Source: Chimonanthus salicifolius
Lineage: Eukaryota > Streptophyta > Magnoliopsida > Laurales > Calycanthaceae
Length of the DNA: 64,000 bases
NCBI GenBank assembly: GCA_013350335.1
Contig: CM023537.1
Coordinates: forward strand, 47,056,111-47,120,110
Direction: 5' to 3'
Below are positions 1-11,570 of the stretch, piece after piece (within the stretch, counting starts at the first letter, position 1; every line of letters begins with the position of its first letter). Under the pieces are notes generated by a model, which saw only the letters and a program-made list of their open reading frames with translations, searched no databases and was not told where the DNA came from. Position numbers and translations under genes: made by a program.

Positions 1-125
1 TCACTTTACATGAAGAAGAAAGTATGGTGGGAAGGGTGAGGACTGTAGAAGGTGAAGGGAGAGAAGTAGCAGAAGATGAACTTCTTTTCTTCTTTTCTCT
101 TTTACTTGTATTATGCACTTTCCAA

Positions 126-362
126 CTATTTTTTGCAACTCAAGCCTTGTCCATAGATTGAGAACGATCTTGCTACCTCCCTCCGGAAACACGAAGTAGG
201 AAGAGCCTTGGAAGATGATGGTTTAGACTGTTTAGCTTCACCAACTTCTCTCTCTTCTTCTGCAATGGTGTCCAATATTTTTGATACTCTTCGCCTCATG
301 ACACTGACGACCTGCGGCGGGGCTACTTCGGTGACGAACCTTGATATGCAGGAATTTGCCAT
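126..362 (-). CDS. Small conserved plant protein, 78 aa (gene 1, copy A)
   Basis: Single-exon minus-strand ORF. I chose the ATG at 360-362 (MANSCISRF...) rather than the longer frame opening at 407. The upstream residues are leader-like, and both duplicate copies agree perfectly from MANSC onward. The N-terminal half holds the conserved-looking core VTEVAPPQVVSVMRRR, then LDTIAEEER. The C-terminal half is Ser/Lys-rich and ends ...GQGLSCKK. No signal peptide or membrane segment is seen. The protein is small, basic and probably soluble. I do not recognise a named function. The core resembles gene 2 of the same unit (6694-7166). A CT-rich leader of about 400 bp and a TATA box at 774-781 support real transcription. 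Copy B (27733-27969) differs in very few residues. Confidence 0.7.
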   Translation of the reverse strand: MANSCISRFVTEVAPPQVVSVMRRRVSKILDTIAEEEREVGEAKQSKPSSSKALPTSCFRREVARSFSIYGQGLSCKK

Positions 363-773
363 TTCCTTCCAATTATAAAGATGAAAACAGAAGTGGAGGA
401 AGCCCAATTAGATTGTAATTGAGAAACAGAAATACAAACCCCAAAAGAGGATAAGATAGAAAGTTTGAGCAGTTTTTAAGTGAAAATAGCAACAACCCAA
501 CAAAGAGATGAGTTTGGAAAGTAGAGAAAGAAAGGTAGAAGGGGCATGAAGGGAGTTGGAGAAGCAAGAAAGAGGGGGGAATAAAGAAGAACCGGGTAAG
601 AGAAAAAATGAGATGGCAGAGTAGAAAACAGGGGATGAAACAAAGTAAAGATAGAAAAGGCAAAGGCAAGAGATAGTGAGAATATTTTCTGTAGGAGGAA
701 AGATTGGAAGCGAAATGAGCAAAGAAGAAAGGAGAGGAAGATGGGATAATGAGGTGGAAAACAAGTGAAGGAA

Positions 774-781
774 ATTTATAG
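774..781 (-). promoter_or_regulatory. TATA box of gene 1, copy A
   Basis: CTATAAAT on the minus strand, about 410 bp upstream of the MANSC start codon. It is followed downstream by a pyrimidine-rich stretch typical of plant 5' leaders. The box is unchanged in copy B (28381-28388). The leader may contain an intron, but I could not define one. Confidence 0.5.
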
Positions 782-2406
782 GAATAGGGTATTCATGTAA
801 GTTGAGATGTCTTGATCATCTAGCCGCCTGTTACTTTTGTATTAAATGCTGGGATTGGCATTTCTGTAAGCTTTAAAGCCAAAAACAGGACACGCGTCCG
901 ATAGCTGTGGATCGCTGTGGATGGATGGATTCTCAATCTTGCAAAGATTACAATCGTTTGTATTGTGGCCATTGTCTTTGTCGATGTAGAATTTTGGAAA
1001 TGGCTTATAACCTCTCTCTTTAAACTTTGTATATACAAAGTTACAATATTCTCAAAAAAGATAGAATTAAATCAAGCAAAATTAATTACAATTCTTTAAT
1101 TATGGATTTTGATAAATACGACTTACTTGAATGTCATTTTTGGCATGAGTTTGTCCTTAAGGGATGGAGGGGTTGAAAAAAAAAATGGAATAAAAAAAAG
1201 AGAGTTGATTTTGAGAGATTAACGTAGGAATTGAAATATAGTTCTGTACCATGTAGAATTTTAGAATTGGCTTATGACATTTTTCATTAAACCTTTTATA
1301 TATAGGTACAATCCTCTCAAAAATAATAGAATCAAATCAAGTAAAATCAATTACAATCCCTTAATTAGAGACCTAAGAAATACAAAAGTACATAGAGATA
1401 GACAATCAATAATTTTCGTTAATATCTGTCTTGCCTTAGATAGTACAATATATTTTATACATAAAATTGAGTAGAAATTACATGAAATTGGACAATTGAC
1501 TTTTGAGAAGTTTACTTTGTTAAATATCAATTCCTCCAAATTTATATGTATGCAATTTTGATGCAGTTGTGAGCAAATTGGATAGGTTTTATTCTCTCTC
1601 ACCTCATTTAATTTAATAGATTGTATAAGAGGAAAAAATATTATTATAAAAGAGATAAAGTGATTTACTCTTGCAATGAAGTTTTCATATTTATATTGGG
1701 AGGAGAAATTTAAAATTTTCTTGTCATTTCCCTTTGTTATTAAAGAGGGTAAACGAGGGTTATCTTCATTTTCACCTCTCTATCTCTCATACAAATACAG
1801 TGAACAACATTCATTATTTTTAATCTCTTTATATTTTTTCTTATAGAGGTATTGAGGCCTCAACCATAAGATTGACACAGAGTTCACATTTCATAATCAG
1901 AAATTTTCACGAATCATCATTTATATTTAATTATCGGACTAAACTTCAACTCTGCAAAATTATATGTAAATTATAGAACTTAATTAGGAAAATACCTGAC
2001 GTCTAATGATATAACCCTGCATTTAGTGGGATCTTTGTAGTTGGTAAAACTTAGGAATATGTGTGAACAGGTGATTCCAAAGCTGAGATCATTCCACTAA
2101 ATAATTTCCCAAAAAAGCTTAATTGGTTTTTTAATACATAATAGTAATAATAATAACAAAAATAATTAGAAGTAGAGCACGAAACTTGCTGTCTCTACCA
2201 ATTGGTGGACCTTATCCTTTTTATAATGTCTCTTGTGAAACATACGAACCACGTGGCAATGCATGGATTTTTAGGACAATAAAGTAGAAAATAGACGTAT
2301 TATTCAGGCAAGCAATGTGTACAGGTGGATCCACTTTCTGACTATTCATACACAGATGGTCCATGCCACAAACAACTGAGATATTTTATGTTAAATATTA
2401 GTATAT
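782..2406. other. AT-rich intergenic DNA, no gene seen
   Basis: No coding frame with family character. Short ORFs at 917-1099 and 1274-1602 are AT-rich and not preserved in copy B. Position 1849-1853 (GTATT) is the empty target of the solo LTR found in copy B at 29449. Confidence 0.6.
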
Positions 2407-2415
2407 CTATTATAA

Positions 2416-2689
2416 GAGTGCCCATTTATTAGAGGCACAAATTTTTCATTTTACCCTGCAGAAATTTGTTTAATTTTTAGTGAATCGGTTCACCTGTCCA
2501 GTGCACTGATGAATGAACTGATTCATTTGGAAATAGAAATAGTCTATTTCGGTGCACTGACCGGTACACCGATGAGTGAACCGATTTACTGAAAAATGAA
2601 CCGATTTCTACAGATGGATATAGAGCAAAATGAAAAGTTCACTAAAGTCCGTGCCTCCTAAAAGATAATACATGTGTTAGGATGGGCAC
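2416..2689. mobile_element. Mutator-type MITE (copy A)
   Basis: Ends GAGTGCCCAT and ATGGGCAC, with inner inverted pieces around TTTTAGGAGGCAC. Flanks CTATTATAA (2407-2415) and CCATTATAA (2690-2698) form a 9-bp TSD with one mismatch. The middle holds direct and inverted copies of a GAATCGGTTCAC-like motif. The left arm is shorter than in copy B (31875-32175), so part of it was lost here. The element predates the segmental duplication. Confidence 0.6.
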
Positions 2690-2698
2690 CCATTATAA

Positions 2699-4727
2699 AT
2701 TGAACGTTTAAGAATTTGTATGTATTAAAAATGACTTTATATAAATTGAGTGTTCTTTTTTAGCCCATTTTAAATAATGAAGAGGAATTAGATAAAAGAT
2801 ATGTATGTAGAGAATTACAATTGATGGATTCAAGTATTTCAACAATAACTTTTAAGTATCTATTAAATTAAACAAATCTAATTCAAAATTTGATAATATA
2901 CATCTATATCTCCAATCAATAATAGATTACAGTCAAACTTGAAAAATAATTTAACCATTAAAAAAGATGAAAAATTAGATCACTTCTCTCTGTAAGGCTT
3001 TCATTGCTATGAAATTAATAAATCAACAATATGTAGGTTCTTTATTCTATATACTATAAATAATAATACAAAAAAAAAAAAATAGATTTAAATTTTTTTC
3101 AAGAAGAAAATCAATCGGCATAAACTAATGGAAAATAAATGCTGTAGATCTAACCTTACATCAATTGTATGATCTACAACATGGAGATCTGTTGCTCCAA
3201 AAAACACCTAAGGTTGAAAATTAACCAAACATAAGAAGAAGACAGGAGGAGAAAACGGCAAGGAACAAAGAAACAGTACATCAGCTTACTTGATGCTGAG
3301 ATTTAAATATTAGTGCAAATTAAAAGATCATCCATTGAAATATTGAAAATTTTATATCCATATACCAAGCAATATAGGTGATATTAGCCTAGCCTACATC
3401 TAAAAAATATTAGTGGAAATTTTGAATATAGACTTAGTCGATAGTTAGAAAATATTAACTTGATATTTTATATAATTTTTCTATGACGGAAGGTGTCCAA
3501 GAGTCTCATCCATTGGGAATTTTCAAGCAATGAGGAGTAACTCTATGGAAGTGACCTAGAGGGATTTGAATGTGAATAGAACTCAAAACCTTCCTTCATG
3601 AAAAAAATTTCTTGACGGGACCAATCCCTCTAAAATTTTGAATATTGATAAAGTATTTGTACTTTGTAGTACAAGAATGTGAACACTAGTGTCCTTCATT
3701 CAACTCATTCATCACAAGTGCGACTTACCTATAATCAATTAACTTTTCATTTATTTTAATTTTTAAACTTTAATCAAATTTTACTCTAAAAGTTTATCTT
3801 CATAATTGGATTAAAATCATCATTGTCAAGTTATTTATTCCATTAATTTAAGATAGGCATTTATATTTATTCTTCCCGAAGCATGCTACATACTTGAAGT
3901 CAATGAAACTCAAACCCACGACTTTTAGATCTCATCAATAAACCTTTACCTGTTGTTCAGGTGGAATAAATATCCATTCAAATTTATCTTTTCCTTGGAT
4001 CAATATCCAATTGAATCATACTTAGTATTAAATTTATTTATTAAAAAACTCAGAGGGGCTTGATATGACGCTCAAGAAGTTCCTCTCGTCAAAGGAAGTC
4101 TTGAGTTCGAATTGTGCTCAAACTTCTTGGTCCACTTCTCATGGAGGTATTCATCATTGTTGAATCCGGTATGTGTGTGTTGAGAGGTATGTACATGTCT
4201 CGAAAGATTAATCGGGTAAAGTCCCCTAAAAATAAAACACCATGACATATTTGGTCATAAAAAATAAAATAAAAAATTATTAAAATAAAAAATCAGAAAA
4301 ATGGTCCTGTCCTTGATTCTTCTTTCTAATGCCATTTTGAGAACCCAAAATTCCACCTATACCAACCCCACAAGACCCATCTTGCCGTGATCCAAATTGT
4401 TGAAACTATAGGAGCTTCTATTGGTTTGGTAGGCCGATTCTTTGATAACAAAACTTAGATGGGTGAGTTACTTTTAGTTCTTTAATTCAAATTTAGTTTC
4501 ATAGTTTATTAGTTTGACTGAAAAGCAATTTAAAGAAAAAGTTAAATTGAATATCTCAATTTGTTTAATAATTGAGTTGTGTCAATTGGAACCATTTCTT
4601 TGAATTGCATCAATATTGTGGGTGTAGAATTGAGAGGTTATTAATTATGTGCAGTAAGATGAGAGATTTACCGTTAAAAATATAGAGGGAAGAGATAAAA
4701 TAAGACATAATATATAATTACGTGACT
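2699..4727. other. AT-rich intergenic DNA with SINE-like stretches
   Basis: No gene seen. TGTTG at 3190-3194 is the empty site of the 3.8-kb solo LTR of copy B. At about 4050-4180 a stretch has a tRNA-like B box (GAGTTCGAATTGTGCTC) and an upstream A-box-like segment. Another B-box-like GGGTTTGAG lies on the minus strand near 3920. These may be old SINE heads, but no tail or TSD was established. Confidence 0.4.
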
Positions 4728-5092
4728 AGGGCTGCAACTCGGGTCGGGTTCTTTAAAACCCAACTCGACCCGAGTTGATATTTATGGAACCCAACCTGAT
4801 CCAATCAGAATTCTCGACCCGAACTTTGCAATCCGACACAATCTGAATTCTAACCCAAATCAACTCGAATTCTGACTCGACCCGGTATTTTAAACCCATT
4901 TTAGCCTAATTGTAGCTGGGTCGGGTCGGGTTAATTTATAAAATCCTCAACCTGACCCGACCCGAATTCTATACGGGTTTTTGTCTTCTCAACTCGACTC
5001 GACAAGCTGACCCAAAATTCTCAACTTGACCCACATGATTCTCGGATCGGGTCATGCGGGTCAGGTCAAAACCCAACCCGAGTTGCAGCCCT
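4728..5092. mobile_element. MITE with AGGGCTGCAACTCGGGT termini (copy A)
   Basis: Begins AGGGCTGCAACTCGGGTCGG and ends with the inverted CCGAGTTGCAGCCCT. The interior is full of CGGGTC / GACCCG motifs in both orientations. The TIR style suggests a hAT relative. The flanks (CGTGACT versus ATGTGTGACT) suggest an imperfect TSD that I could not fix exactly. The same insertion is in copy B (38033-38394), and a diverged relative is at 19198-19501. Confidence 0.65.
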
Positions 5093-6693
5093 ATGTGTGA
5101 CTAAGGATCTAATGCATGGTAGAGTTAAACGGAGAAGTAAAACTGAAAAAACTATCTCCAAAATGATTGGAAATTCGCAACGATGATGATAATGTTGATG
5201 ACGATTGAATATTTGTCAATGTGTTAGTATCACTTCAATATTTGTCAATGTGTTAGTATCACTTCACTTATCTAATTTTTACATGGATCATATTCTGACA
5301 CATTTCTATTTATCTAATGAGCTTAAGTGGACCCCACATGAGCTGTATGAAGGAAGATGGTGAGAAACCCACAATGAAGACCCATCCTAAGCCCCAAATG
5401 CACCTATTTCCCAAACCACACCAAATACCCACCTTAAATTGGATCTATAGTTAGTTTGACCTAATGTAGAATAAAGATAGAAGACGAACTTGTCTATGCT
5501 TTAGTTTAATTTAAAATAAAATGAAATAAATTAAAGAAATACCTCTAATAATTGATCAAGGATATGCTTTAGATTAAAGAAATACCTCTAATAATTAAAG
5601 AAATACCTCTAATAATTAAAGAAATACTTGTCGGATAAAGATAGAAGACGATCTTGTCTATGCTTTAGATTATACTTTTAAGAAATAATTTCAATAAACT
5701 ACAATCTGTAAAAAGCAAGACTTAATAATGAATTCTTTTCTACTCAATTAGAAAAATAATAAATTCTCAAAAAAATATATTTTCTTTAATTTAAAATAAA
5801 ATGATATAAATCAAAGAAATACCCCTAATAATTGATCAAGGACATTTGATCATAGATAAATCCTCTATTCTTTTTCGGAACATAATAACCTAAGCCTTCA
5901 AAAAGAAAATCCAGTTCTTCTATGTGAATTTTGGCCAAAACCTTTCAAAACTTCACATATAACATGACAGAATTCAACTATTTCTTAAATCTTAAGCTCG
6001 AGGCTTCTAATGGTGCATTTATAAGGTTTTTCTGCATGAAAGATTTCAAACGTAGTGATTGAAACTATAAAAAAAAAAAAAATGAAAGTTTTGACTATTC
6101 AAAACAATCAAATATTGACATGACTGCATTTAATTTTCTTCCGAATGTGCCAAGTTACACCAAGTTTCATGAAGACCTTGAAAAACTTGTGAAATTACGT
6201 AATACCATTTCAAACTTAATCCAAGTGATGAGTGTTTTTTAATAAGAAAGCACCATTTTCTCTCTCTCTCTCTCTCTTAGACAGTAAAAATCTAATAAAA
6301 ATTTCTGTAAAGATGGTTGAAGTGATCACCATATAACCCACCTTAGAAACCAATCCATTCCATGAAGATCTTCTCCATTTATTGACAATGGCTCCATATT
6401 TTTTCCAATTTAAGTGGTATTGTCCAATGAATTGAACTGGAGAAAACAAAATCATAGGCTCAGGTGGGATTTGCAATGTTCACTTTCCTTGATTACATCT
6501 CTAACAAAGAAAATTACACTAAAATTGACTACATAACTAACAAAGAAAGATTCCATTTGAAAACAAAATAAAACACGTAGCCATACACATGCAGACAGCT
6601 TTCTGGTATATGTGATATTACATTGTTAAGCACCTTTCACTTGTTAATAGAGTTATTATTCAACAAATAAGAAATTGAAAACCTTCTTTACAC
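5093..6693. other. Intergenic DNA with local tandem duplications
   Basis: No gene seen. A 29-bp unit is duplicated at 5208-5236 and 5237-5265; copy B has one unit. At about 5470-5650 copy A has roughly 180 bp of extra sequence, made of repeated AAAGAAATACCTCTAATAATT units and a duplicated AAGATAGAAGACGA block. Near 6060-6120, copy A lacks about 1.4 kb that is present in copy B (39165-40650). A (TC)n run lies at 6259-6277. The ORF at 6216-6476 is not gene-like. Confidence 0.6.
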
Positions 6694-7166
6694 CTATTTA
6701 CACCTATTTGCATTGGTATGTCTGCCTCTACACCCTACTAGTTGTTGAGCTTCCAAGAAATATAAAGAAGATGTGGATGATGATGATGATCCAGTAATTG
6801 TAATTGGCTGTGGAGGTGGTTGAGGAGGTGGCAACGATGTTGGTGATGATGATGCTGATGATGACGACGATAACAAAGATGTAGTTAATTCCTCTCGTAA
6901 GTCCATGCCTTCTTCTTCGAAGATGGTGTTCAATGTTAAATGAAGGTGGCGCTTGTGGACATTGGGGAAGCGAGGTGGCAACGATGTCGGTGATTGTGAT
7001 GATGATGACGACGATGATATCAGAGATGTAGTTATTCCTCTCTTAAGTCCATGCCTTCTTCTTCGAAGATGGTGTTCAATGTTAAATGGAGGTGGCGCCT
7101 GTGGACATTGATGAGGCGAGGTGGAGCAATTTCAGAAAAGGGAACCTTGGGTGGCTGGAGAGACAT
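6694..7166 (-). pseudogene. Small plant protein gene 2, copy A, frameshifted
   Basis: Reading starts at ATG 7164-7166 (MSLQPPKVPFSEIAPPR). Its core, IAPPRLINVHRRHLHLTL followed by NTIFEEE, mirrors gene 1. A 1-bp deletion near 7034, relative to copy B, brings in a TAA at 7032-7034 after 44 codons. The rest stays open in another frame to a stop at 6694-6696. It holds a second, tandemly duplicated copy of the core, then Ser-rich and Pro-rich (PPPQPPPQP) tracts and a C-terminus LVGCRGRHTNANRCK. So the ancestral gene had an internal duplication of about 120 bp and a longer product. A TATA box is at 7291-7299. Function is unknown. It could be a two-start locus, but a frameshift is simpler. Confidence 0.65.
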
Positions 7167-7290
7167 GGCCGGCACGGCAAAGAAAAGGGAGGTTAATTGA
7201 ATTCCCGCCAGTTTTTATGAACTTCAATTGAAAATGAAAGTGCAATGCAACATGAAACAAGGCTGAGGAATGTATTGAGTACATGCTTGA

Positions 7291-7299
7291 TTTATATAG
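7291..7299 (-). promoter_or_regulatory. TATA box of gene 2, copy A
   Basis: CTATATAAA on the minus strand, 125 bp upstream of the gene 2 start codon. This is a normal plant core-promoter spacing. The same box is in copy B at 41808-41816. Confidence 0.55.
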
Positions 7300-7836
7300 A
7301 GGAGCATGTCCATAAAATGCCCTTCAATTGTTCAAGAAATTTCAGAACTGCCATTTCCCTTTGACCTGCAAAGGCAATAAAAGTAGAGATGAAAGAAGCG
7401 GAAAGGACCTAACGCGTGATGGGAAAGTCTCGGTTTGTACCCAAAAGAAAGAATCCTTGCTAAGGGTTATACTTTGACAGACAACGATAATTATAATATT
7501 AAAATAAATTTTAAATTTCAATATTTTTTATAAGAAAGGAAACTGATGTACTTTTTTATTATTTATATGATGAGAAGTGGACAAAATGACAAATCTAATA
7601 ACTTTTATTATAAAAAATGTCATCATTCATACTATTTTCCTAATGAAGCTATTATTAGTTTTTTGTTATTTTTTCTTACAAAAATGGTAATGTAAACCTT
7701 CAGCTAGAAATAAATGAAACAAATTTATCTCACTAAGTTACATGCTATCGAGTTTAAAATAATCTTTTATTGGATTGAACCCATTTCAATTGAGAATCAA
7801 ATGTTATTTATCGAAAGAGAGTAAAAGATAGTGATG
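7300..7836. other. Upstream region of gene 2, AT-rich, nothing else seen
   Basis: Non-coding and nearly identical in copy B. No element boundaries were recognised. Confidence 0.5.
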
Positions 7837-7844
7837 GTCAAGAA

Positions 7845-7995
7845 CAAAGGTGCAAAATTCGGTATCAGGTCAATATTATTCTCTCTTCTCACTTTTTTTT
7901 TTTTAAAAAAAAAGCCAATATCGACTGATATTATACTGCCGTGATATCGGCGTATCGGCCGATACGTATCATATAGGGTGATATTTGCACTCCTG
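7845..7995. mobile_element. Short hAT-like element (copy A)
   Basis: Begins CAAAGGTGCAAA and ends TTTGCACTCCTG (imperfect TIRs). Flanks GTCAAGAA (7837-7844) and GTCAGGAA (7996-8003) are an 8-bp TSD with one mismatch. The interior carries ATATCGGC/GCCGATA motifs, also seen in the hAT MITE at 13640-14061, so the two are probably related. Shared with copy B (42362-42572). Confidence 0.6.
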
Positions 7996-8003
7996 GTCAG
8001 GAA

Positions 8004-9425
8004 CATTTTTGGATAGTGGAAGTTTTGAATTCGAGTTTTATTCTATTTTAAAGAGTTATTCTCTATAAAGTTATTCGATACGTATAGTTGCACATTCCTT
8101 GAAGATTAGTCCGTTGTTCTAAACACCTTGATCATAACAAGAAAAAAGTAAAAGATTTTTAAATAAAAAAGAAAAAAAAGTAAATATTAAGTGGATGGCT
8201 TGTTTATAATATAAAGGTAGGTGGTCTTTTTGTCATTTAATAAAAGAAGAAAGAGCGGCCTGTGGAAGAAAAGTAAGCAAATTGCCAAGTCATGTGCCGT
8301 GTTGTCAAAGTCGTTTAAATTTCCCTTGGCTTTTTTCAATTCAATGCGCTTAGTATTTGACGGGAGTCCGTCACGGGACCCAGCTCGGCCGGCAAATAGC
8401 TATGGAAGACTTATCTTGGCCCAATAAACATTTATTACTTTTTGATATGATAATAACAGTAATATGATTTGGTTATACTTCTAATCATAACGGTGCTAAT
8501 ATTTAAAAGATATTATTCAAGATGTTCTTAGACTCATAATCTCCAATTAATGGTCCATAAACTCAACTGATTAACCTCTCGCATTAGGAAGTAGGAAGTG
8601 TCAAATTCGAACTCGTATGGTCTAAACTAGTTTACTCTAAAGACAGTCGGTATCACCTGTGAGGGTTTTACGCTGATTTCTTAGAATTTTCTACACGTAA
8701 ATTTAAAAAAAATAATTATTTTCACCCTATCAAGTTTCTCATTTGGGTTAGTCCGCGAAGGCTCTATGGATTTATGATCATTTAGATCTATCACGTTTTT
8801 TTCTTTAATTACCTCATGTAGTCTTGCATTTGGAAAATGGTTCCGTGAACCAGAGTAATCAAATTGGATCTTTTTCAATTTATAGAATGTTAGAGATTTA
8901 TCATGACTTGTCACATGCAAAGAAGAGTTTCTTTACTATTTGGGCCACTTAGCATGAAATAGATTTAAATGTCTAATTTTTCATATTTTATAAGTTCTTG
9001 GAGCTTTTGGCATGTTGATGACGTCCCTATTAGTATCAAAGAAGTACCACGCCTCATGCTCACATCTTTGTAATGTCAACTAATGAAAATGGTTACCTTC
9101 TCGAAAATGAGAGCACTTGCAGAGTGAGTCTTCATAAGAGGTAGACAAGAAAAATAGTAGTGATCTCTCATGTGATGAGCCATTACAATTAAAGTATGTT
9201 TAGATTCATCGATGATTTGTGACATATTTGATGGAGTTCAATCTGAGATACGAGCCAACCTAGCATGACATATGTTTAAAAGGTCTCATTATTTGTATTT
9301 CATTATCTCTAAAGTTTTTGACTGTATTAAATCCCTAACATAAAAAATAACCATCACAACGACTAATGATATAAATGGCCGAAGAATGAATACCCATAAC
9401 TTCACATTTGATTTTACTGAGCCAC
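8004..9425. other. Intergenic DNA with a SINE-like segment at about 8550-8710
   Basis: No gene seen. The ORF at 8221-8427 is open in both copies but shows no family features. At 8550-8710, CAACTGATTAACC is followed by TCAAATTCGAACTC, in the spacing of tRNA A and B boxes, and a T-rich tail precedes A-rich DNA. This may be an old tRNA-derived SINE; no TSD was found. Copy B has the same at about 43130-43290. Confidence 0.35.
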
Positions 9426-9430
9426 AAGAA

Positions 9431-9787
9431 TGTTGATATTTGTCTCTATTTAACTCAGCCCATAACTGAGTTGGTATTTATGGCTCTATTTAACTCAGCC
9501 CATAACTGAGTTGGTATTTATGGCAGTTGTATAACTGCCATTGGGTAGTAGCATAATTGTAGGAGCATTTCTTTTTTATAGGAAATAACTGTTGTATGAA
9601 AGTGAGAGGAAAGGAAGAGAGAAAACCAATGTATGAACTGCACATTGTACCTTCTCATTTTGATTTAGTGAAAACTCTTTCCTATGTTGCCCCTGGACGT
9701 AGGCATTTAGCCGAACCACGTGAATCTGCGAGTTATTTCATATGTGTGATTGATTTATTGATTGATTTTCCGCTGTAAAACTCAACA
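9431..9787 (+). repeat. 5' LTR of copia element, copy A
   Basis: Starts TGTTGATATTTG and ends AAAACTCAACA. It contains a tandemly doubled unit of about 40 bp, each with the hairpin AACTCAG...CTGAGTT. 357 bp long. Confidence 0.93.
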
Positions 9788-9789
9788 AT

Positions 9790-9800
9790 TGGTATCAGAG
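9790..9800 (+). other. Primer binding site, initiator Met-tRNA type (copy A)
   Basis: TGGTATCAGAG two bases after the 5' LTR is the usual plant copia primer site, complementary to the 3' end of tRNA-iMet. The next bases (AGCC) differ from copy B (CGCC). Confidence 0.85.
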
Positions 9801-10718
9801 AGCCAGGTTCATCGGATAGTCGGATTCGTCGTAGGATTTTCGGGCAAAATCACACAGATCGGCATCAAGCACATCAGCGAGCGTGGGTTCACTAGGTGAC
9901 CGGAAAAGGGTCCTCTGTATCAGAGATAAAGTCTCTCTCGGTTTGGATCAATAGATCCATCGGCTAAGGGTTTTCCCCAAAGCAACAGCGGCCAGACCTG
10001 GATCAGAGGGCTGCACGGAACAAGCCAGCCAGCCGGAGGCAGCATAGAGGGAAACAACCGCAGATTTGAGATCAGATCTGCAGTTTCCAAACCTAGAAGG
10101 CAGATCGTGGGGCTGTTTTCTTGAGAGAGCACCAATCTAGGCCAGATCGCTGGAGACCAAAACCTTGGGTCGAGCGAAGAAACCCAGGTGGCCAGCATCG
10201 CAGAGGGTTTTTTCTCGTCAGCAGCAGAAACCATTACCAGATCTCTTCATGGCGATGACAGCAGATCTGAAGGAAGAAAAAAGGGCCGATTTGCCCAGAT
10301 TATTGCAGCAGCCAGATCTGAGTACAGATCGTCGGTCAGAAGCGGCGTCGGCAAAAAGGGGTTTTTTCTTTCAACCCAAATCTCAGCCGGAGGAGAACGC
10401 CGGGAACAACAAGCAGCCGAGCACAGCGGCAGCAGCAGCAGAGGAGGAAGCCGTGTGCAGATTGCACGGACATGGGCAGCCGAAGAAAAAAGAAAAAAAA
10501 ACAAAGGGCTGCCAGTTTCTGCAAATCGCCAGAAGAAGAAGGCAGAGACGGCATTGCTGTCTTGCAAACTGAGAGGCGTGAGCACCTGCAGAAAAGTGAC
10601 GAGGGTTTTCTCTGTTTGAGAAAGGTTGGAAGAAAGCAATTTCAACGACAGATTTTAGAATCACAGGACCCCAACAGTGGCCGAGGCCATCGTCCCAGAT
10701 AGAAATCGTGCTTAGCTG

Positions 10719-11570
10719 ATGACAGAAGACTCGTCCCCTGAACCTTCAACCTTTAAGTCTTCAACTGTATCAAGAACTATGATTTCGAATGCAAAATTCG
10801 AGGTGGAGAAGTTTGATGGAACAAACAACTTCGGCATGTGGCAACGCGAAGTTATGGATGTCATGTATCATCAAGAGTTGGATATTGCTCTACAGGATGA
10901 GAAACCAATAGATATGGAGCAAAATGATTGGGTGAAGATGAATCGTCAAGCTTGTGGTACCATTCGGCTTTGTCTCGCCAAAGATCAGAAATATTTTGTT
11001 ATGAAAGAGAATTCAGCTAAGAAGTTGTGGGAGATGTTGCAAGACAAGTATATGACCAAGAGTGTTGAGAATCGTCTCTATCTCAAGAAAAGGCTCTTTC
11101 GGTTCGACTAGAAGGAAGGTACTTCTATGACTGATCACTTAACAGCTTATAATAAAATTCTTGCTGATTTGCAAAATTTAGATGTTGAAATTTTGGATGA
11201 AGACAAAGCAATATTGTTATTGAATTCATTGCTTGACCATTATGATCACCTGACTACCACCCTATTGTATGGGAAAAATGAGATTAAATTTGAACTTGTG
11301 GTGAATGCATTGATCAATAATGAATATCGAAAAAATGACAAACATGCCCAAAGATATTCAAAGTCAGAGGCTTTGACAGTTAGAGGCAGGTCACAAAACA
11401 AGAAATTTGGTAATCGGTTTAAGTCTCATTCAAAGACGAGAGGAGTATCAACATCATCTAATAGAAGAAATCTTGCTAGGGATGAGTGTACCTTTGTCGA
11501 CATAAAGGGCACTGGAAAAAATATTGTCCAATATTGTAAAAAAATGACAAGATGAATATAAAAGCAAATG
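10719..11570 (+). pseudogene. gag: copia gag (capsid + zinc knuckle), broken, copy A
   Basis: ATG at 10719. The capsid part has the usual copia gag opening FEVEKFDGTNNFGMWQ, followed by LWEMLQDKY and the MTDHLTAYNKILADL helix. A stop at 11109-11111 interrupts it. The frame resumes at 11127-11555. The CCHC zinc knuckle is destroyed here by a small frameshift (CTFVDIKGTGK), whereas copy B retains CTFCRYKGHWKKDC. The intact protein would form virus-like particles that package element RNA. Confidence 0.88.

Noticed and set aside
408..764. 118-aa ORF upstream of gene 1
   Set aside because: Pyrimidine-rich 5' leader read as Leu/Phe/Ser; disrupted in copy B.
8221..8427. 68-aa plus-strand ORF, partly conserved at 42807-43004
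   Set aside because: Several replacement changes and a shifted start; nothing supports translation.
10165..10702. Several overlapping ORFs (up to 143 aa) before copia gag
   Set aside because: Open on both strands because of GC-rich composition; frames are not conserved as one product between copies.
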